Source of the DNA: Cellulomonas sp.
GTDB lineage: Bacteria > Actinomycetota > Actinomycetes > Actinomycetales > Cellulomonadaceae
Assembly (NCBI GenBank): GCA_027451305.1
Contig: DAIDJQ010000137.1
Coordinates: 1-8,980 of the forward strand
DNA: 8,980 bases
Reading direction: 5' to 3'
Below the pieces are notes generated by a model. That model ran no database searches. It was not told the DNA's origin and worked only from the letters and a program-made list of their open reading frames with translations. A program made the translations under genes and the position numbers. Numbering within the stretch: the stretch's first letter is position 1; each line of letters begins with the position of its first letter. Positions 6,121 to 8,980 of the stretch are shown piece after piece.

Positions 6121-6149
6121 CTATCGGCACGCTGCGCGCGGTTCGTGAG
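6121..6149 (-). promoter_or_regulatory. Sigma-28/WhiG-like promoter candidate for TasA-like operon
   Basis: On the minus strand 6128-6121 reads GCCGATAG, one base from the GCCGATAA -10 element of flagellar (FliA/SigD) and WhiG-class sigma factors. CTCACG (6149-6144) lies 15 bases upstream; a CTCA-type -35 has, as I recall, been described in motile actinobacteria, but I cannot verify this here. Transcription would start about 50 bases before the TasA-like start. A second related octamer, CTCGATAG (6178-6171), followed by GGGT, also contains a general TANNNT -10 (TAGGGT), so a housekeeping promoter is an alternative. The rest of the 6063-6324 spacer shows only a small CTGCC/GGCAG hairpin (6246-6262), possibly terminating the upstream gene. 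Confidence 0.35.
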
Positions 6150-6324
6150 TACGTCGGCCGGTCCTTCACCCTATCGAGGAGTGCTGGTTGCGTCTGACAC
6201 CGGTCAATCGAGACATGCCGGGCGTGTCACGGCTGGCCGGGACGACTGCCGGCGCGGGGCAGAACCGACGCGCGCCGGGGACGCCGGGGACGGAGGCGAG
6301 AGCGCGGCGCGGGGACCGGGGCGC

Positions 6325-8394
6325 TCAGGCGGGCCGGGTCGCCGCCGGGCGCCGGCCGCGACCGGACCCGTGCCGCTGACCGGGGACCCGGAGCGAGAAC
6401 GACAGGTCGGCCGGCGCTGCCGGATGGGCGTAGAAGAAGCCCTGCGCCTGGTCGACGCCGAGCCGGCCGAGCACCGTCGCGGTCGGCTCGTCCTCCCCTC
6501 CCTCGGCGACCACCTGCAGCCCGAACGAGTGCGCCAGGTCCACCATCGCCTGCACCACCACCTGCGAGCCCTCCCGGCTGTCGTCGCCCAGGTCGGACAC
6601 GAAGAGCCGGTCGATCTTCAGCTCGTTCACCGGCAGGTCGCGCAGCTGCGAGATGGAGGTGTTGCCGATCCCGAAGTCGTCGATGGCCACGCGGATGCCG
6701 AGGGCGCCCAGCCGCTGCAGCACCGGCACCACCCGGGACCGGTCGGACACCAGGGCCGTCTCGGTGATCTCCACCTCGAGCAGCCCCACGGGCACCTGGT
6801 GCCTGGCCAGCAGCTCCTCGATGAGGTCCACCACGTGCCCCGTCGTCACGTCGTGCGCCGAGAGGTTCACCGCGACGGGGATCCTGCGGCCGTCCCGGTG
6901 CCAGGCGGCGAGCTGGCGGATCGACTCCTCGAGGGCGAACGCGGTCACCACGTGGATCAGGCCGGACTGCTCGGCCATCGGGATGAACGAGCTGGGCAGG
7001 AGCACGCCGTGCTCGGGGTGCCGCCAGCGGATGAGCGCCTCGAACCCGACCGTACGGCCCGACGCGAGGTCGATCTTCGGCTGGTAGTGCATCTCCAGCT
7101 CGGTGGACGTGCCCCCGGAGGCCTCTTCGAGAGCCCGGTGCAGGTCGCCCAGGAGGATCAGACGGGCGGGAGACGAGTGGTCGTCGTCCGCGTCGTACAC
7201 CGAGACACCGGTGCGGTGGGTCTTGGCGGTGTACATCGCGACGTCGGCGGTGCGCATCAGCGACGACGCGTCGTCGGCGTGGTCCGGCAGGCAGGCGACG
7301 CCGACGGACGTCTCGACGTGCAGCTCCATGCCGCCGAGCCGGAACGGCGCGGCGAACACGTCCCGCACGCGGCGGGCGAGCCGCTCGGCGTTGGCGACCG
7401 TGCGCACGTCGGGCAGCAGGATGGCGAACTCGTCGCCGCCGAGGCGGGCCACCACGTCCTCGTCGCGCAGGGCGTGCCGCAGCCGCTCGGCGACCTGCTC
7501 GAGCAGCTCGTCGCCGCGGTCGTGGCCCAGCGTGTCGTTGATCTCCTTGAACCGGTCGATGTCCAGCAGCACGAGCCCCACCCGGGTGCCGTCGTCCCGG
7601 GCCTCCTGGATGCCGCGGCGCATCCGGTCGGCGAGCAGCCGCCGGTTGGGCAGGCCCGTCAGCGAGTCGAGCAGGGCAAGGCGGGCGTTCTCCAATGCGG
7701 TGTTGTGCAGCCGGCGGGAGGTGGTGTTCACGGTGCGGAAGAGGAGCAGCCACAGCGCCACCAGGCCGCCGACGACGACGTAGGTCACGGTCCGTACGGC
7801 GTCGGCGAGCGCCTGCTGCGACACCGTCTGGTCGATCATCACCTCGGCCGCGCCGACGATGGCGTCCTTCGGCTGCACGCCGACGCTCGTGGTGGTGTCG
7901 CTGGTGTCGCCGGCCCGCACGGGCACGTAGACGTCCAGCACGGGCCGCTCGGTGGAGGCGAGCGCGGACCCGCCCGGCAGCCGCCGGACGTCCGTGACGA
8001 TCCGCGCGTCCGGCAGCCCGGTGGCGCGCATCCGCTCGAACCGCGTGTTGTCCGGCAGCCCGGTGGTGGTGTCCCGCGCCGAGCTGTACATGAGGCGGCC
8101 GTCGATGCTCCACAGCCGCAGCTCGACGAGCTTGTCCTTGAAGCCGGAGGTGCTCTGGGCGACCGCGGCGTGCTGGGCGTCGTCGAGGATGCCGGTGCGG
8201 AACATCTCCGCGGTCAGCGGGGCCACCGCGTAGGACCCGACGGAGGTGGCGGTCACGGTGCCGAGCCGGACGGCCTGCTGCCGCATCACGGACGACGACA
8301 CCCACACGAGGGCGCACCCCAGCAGCGTCATGGCGACGAGGCTGACCACGACGAAGTATCGGGTGAGGCTCGAGCGTCGTCGGGCTCGTGGCAC
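6325..8394 (-). CDS. Membrane GGDEF-EAL cyclic di-GMP enzyme
   Basis: A 689-residue bifunctional c-di-GMP protein. Transmembrane helix 1 is at about 13-33, an extracytoplasmic sensor region of about 170 residues (34-202, Cache-like by position only, family not identified) follows, and helix 2 is at about 203-220. The GGDEF domain (about 240-400) has the intact active site RLGGDEF (G319-F323) and an intact inhibitory-site RDED (R310, D313). The EAL domain (about 412-668) keeps E452-A453-L454, N510, E542, D572-D573 (IDDFG), K593, E631 and Q652, so both activities are plausible. A short Arg/Gly/Ala tail ends the protein. The GTG at 8394 is chosen because AGCGAGG lies 5 bases upstream. The frame stays open to an ATG at 8571, but that would collide with the msrB start and add a Pro/Arg-rich non-conserved stretch. 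It is upstream of, and on the same strand as, the TasA-like operon. Confidence 0.92.
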   Translation of the reverse strand: MPRARRRSSLTRYFVVVSLVAMTLLGCALVWVSSSVMRQQAVRLGTVTATSVGSYAVAPLTAEMFRTGILDDAQHAAVAQSTSGFKDKLVELRLWSIDGRLMYSSARDTTTGLPDNTRFERMRATGLPDARIVTDVRRLPGGSALASTERPVLDVYVPVRAGDTSDTTTSVGVQPKDAIVGAAEVMIDQTVSQQALADAVRTVTYVVVGGLVALWLLLFRTVNTTSRRLHNTALENARLALLDSLTGLPNRRLLADRMRRGIQEARDDGTRVGLVLLDIDRFKEINDTLGHDRGDELLEQVAERLRHALRDEDVVARLGGDEFAILLPDVRTVANAERLARRVRDVFAAPFRLGGMELHVETSVGVACLPDHADDASSLMRTADVAMYTAKTHRTGVSVYDADDDHSSPARLILLGDLHRALEEASGGTSTELEMHYQPKIDLASGRTVGFEALIRWRHPEHGVLLPSSFIPMAEQSGLIHVVTAFALEESIRQLAAWHRDGRRIPVAVNLSAHDVTTGHVVDLIEELLARHQVPVGLLEVEITETALVSDRSRVVPVLQRLGALGIRVAIDDFGIGNTSISQLRDLPVNELKIDRLFVSDLGDDSREGSQVVVQAMVDLAHSFGLQVVAEGGEDEPTATVLGRLGVDQAQGFFYAHPAAPADLSFSLRVPGQRHGSGRGRRPAATRPA

Positions 8395-8423
8395 GCGGAC
8401 CTCGCTGGGTGGGCGGGTGCGCC

Positions 8424-8448
8424 CGGCAGGGCACCTGCCGACAGGGTA
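8424..8448 (-). promoter_or_regulatory. 17-base palindrome beside candidate -10 before GGDEF-EAL gene
   Basis: CGGCAGG-GCA-CCTGCCG (8424-8440) is a perfect 7-base-pair inverted repeat with a 3-base centre, 30 bases upstream of the GTG at 8394. On the minus strand it starts 2 bases after TACCCT (8448-8443), a possible -10 element whose context (ATACCCTG) is shared with the candidate promoter of the flavin operon. The transcription start would fall inside the palindrome. It could be an operator that blocks transcription when bound, or a hairpin at the 5' end of the message. No convincing -35 is seen. The rest of the 8449-8558 spacer, which must hold the msrB promoter, shows no clear element. 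Confidence 0.4.
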
Positions 8449-8558
8449 TGGCGTGGCCCGGCCGACGGGCGATAACCGCGGACACCGCGAGCTGACGCCT
8501 CCCGGCGCGGTGGCGCGGGAACGCCCCGGGCGGGTGCGCTGTTGCACGGGCTGAGGTG

Positions 8559-8565
8559 AAGGAGG
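8559..8565 (+). promoter_or_regulatory. Ribosome-binding site of msrB
   Basis: AAGGAGG is a full match to the anti-Shine-Dalgarno complement, 4 bases before the ATG at 8570. It is the strongest ribosome site in the window and fixes the msrB start, and thereby argues against the upstream start of the divergent GGDEF-EAL gene. Confidence 0.8.
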
Positions 8566-8569
8566 CGTC

Positions 8570-8974
8570 ATGGCCTACCAGGTGGAGAAGACCGACCAGG
8601 AGTGGCAGCTGGAGCTCGCTCCGCAGGAGTTCTCGGTGCTGCGGCGCTCCGCGACCGAGCGGCCCTGGACCGGTGCCCTGCTCGGCGAGCACCGCACGGG
8701 TGTGTACCGGTGCCGGGCGTGCGGCGCCGAGCTGTTCCGTTCCGACACCAAGTTCGACTCGCACTGCGGCTGGCCGAGCTTCTTCGCGCCGCTCGCCGGC
8801 GACCGGGTGGAGCTGGTCAGCGACACCAGCCTCGGCACGGTGCGCACCGAGGTGCGGTGCGCCCGGTGCGGCTCGCACCTGGGGCACGTGTTCGACGACG
8901 CGCCGCAGACCCCGACCGGGGACCGCTACTGCATGAACTCGGTGAGCCTCACGTTCGAGCCGACCGAGGGCTGA
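8570..8974 (+). CDS. msrB: Peptide-methionine (R)-S-oxide reductase MsrB
   Basis: A 134-residue cytoplasmic enzyme that reduces methionine-R-sulfoxide in proteins and free methionine back to methionine, using thioredoxin. It is complete and of normal length for a single-domain MsrB. Zinc is held by two CxxC pairs, C48/C51 (YRCRACG) and C97/C100 (VRCARCG). The catalytic cysteine is C121 in RYCMNSVSL, with N123 alongside. H103 and H106 (SHLGHVFDD) are the conserved active-site histidines. C66 in FDSHCGWPSF is the usual resolving-cysteine position. The ATG at 8570 has a near-perfect ribosome site. It is divergent from the GGDEF-EAL gene, and only 6 bases follow its stop, so whether it is in an operon with later genes cannot be seen. 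It repairs oxidative damage and likely has no direct link to the c-di-GMP module. Confidence 0.97.
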   Translation: MAYQVEKTDQEWQLELAPQEFSVLRRSATERPWTGALLGEHRTGVYRCRACGAELFRSDTKFDSHCGWPSFFAPLAGDRVELVSDTSLGTVRTEVRCARCGSHLGHVFDDAPQTPTGDRYCMNSVSLTFEPTEG

Positions 8975-8980
8975 GCGCCG

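Noticed and set aside
6063..6324. A c-di-GMP riboswitch (GEMM type) between the GGDEF-EAL gene and the TasA-like operon
   Set aside because: The context made it attractive, but I could not find the conserved GEMM core sequences or a paired helix layout in this spacer on the minus strand.
5794..8475. A plus-strand open frame of 893 codons antisense to the GGDEF-EAL gene
   Set aside because: It is His/Arg/Gly/Val-rich with no recognisable domain and mirrors the codon bias of the real minus-strand gene, which has a complete set of GGDEF and EAL motifs. Long antisense frames are expected in such GC-rich DNA.
8395..8571. N-terminal extension of the GGDEF-EAL protein to an ATG at 8571
   Set aside because: The added 59 residues are Pro/Arg/Thr-rich, the ATG overlaps the start codon of divergent msrB, and the palindrome and candidate -10 would be inside the gene. 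The GTG at 8394 has a good ribosome site.
6227..8887. A minus-strand open frame of 886 codons overlapping GGDEF-EAL and msrB
   Set aside because: It is Arg/Pro/Ala-rich low complexity, out of frame with both real genes, and runs antisense through the full MsrB coding region.

Overview
The window is a stretch of very GC-rich DNA with codon use biased to G/C at the third position, GTG starts and compact gene spacing. This suggests an actinobacterium. The gene families (a CE1758/CE1759-type luciferase-like monooxygenase pair and a SipW-type signal peptidase with a TasA-like substrate) fit the Micrococcales, possibly a Cellulomonas-like genus; that placement is inference. I see no tRNA, rRNA, transposon, CRISPR array or phage gene. 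There is no gene-free stretch longer than about 260 bases.

Layout, left to right. (1) 1-186, minus: the first 62 codons of an aldo/keto reductase, cut by the window edge. (2) 288-716, plus: a small left-handed beta-helix protein made of 18-residue coils, divergent from the reductase. (3) 747-1367, minus: a stand-alone nucleotidyltransferase-fold protein. It converges on the beta-helix gene, with a strong hairpin terminator (721-743) between them. (4) 1437-2375, plus: an endonuclease/exonuclease/phosphatase-family hydrolase with an odd low-complexity tail. (5) 2350-4142, minus: a two-gene flavin operon of a luciferase-like monooxygenase and its partner FMN reductase, joined by a 4-base stop/start overlap. 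A near-perfect DosR/DevR-type box sits in its promoter region. (6) 4376-6062, minus: a three-gene surface-protein operon encoding a TasA/camelysin-like exported protein, a SipW-like ER-type signal peptidase, and an 88-residue protein that is little more than a SipW-type signal plus a short tail. (7) 6325-8394, minus: a membrane-bound GGDEF-EAL protein predicted to make and/or break down cyclic di-GMP. (8) 8570-8974, plus: methionine sulfoxide reductase B, divergent from the GGDEF-EAL gene.

The most interesting part is 4376-8394, where a c-di-GMP enzyme lies directly upstream of, and on the same strand as, a dedicated signal peptidase with two candidate substrates. A sigma-28/WhiG-like promoter candidate lies in front of the substrate gene. 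This suggests a surface-fibre or matrix module whose output could be tied to c-di-GMP or to a motility/development sigma factor; the link is inferred from position only. A second theme is redox and oxygen: a DosR-like box before the flavin monooxygenase pair, and MsrB at the right edge.
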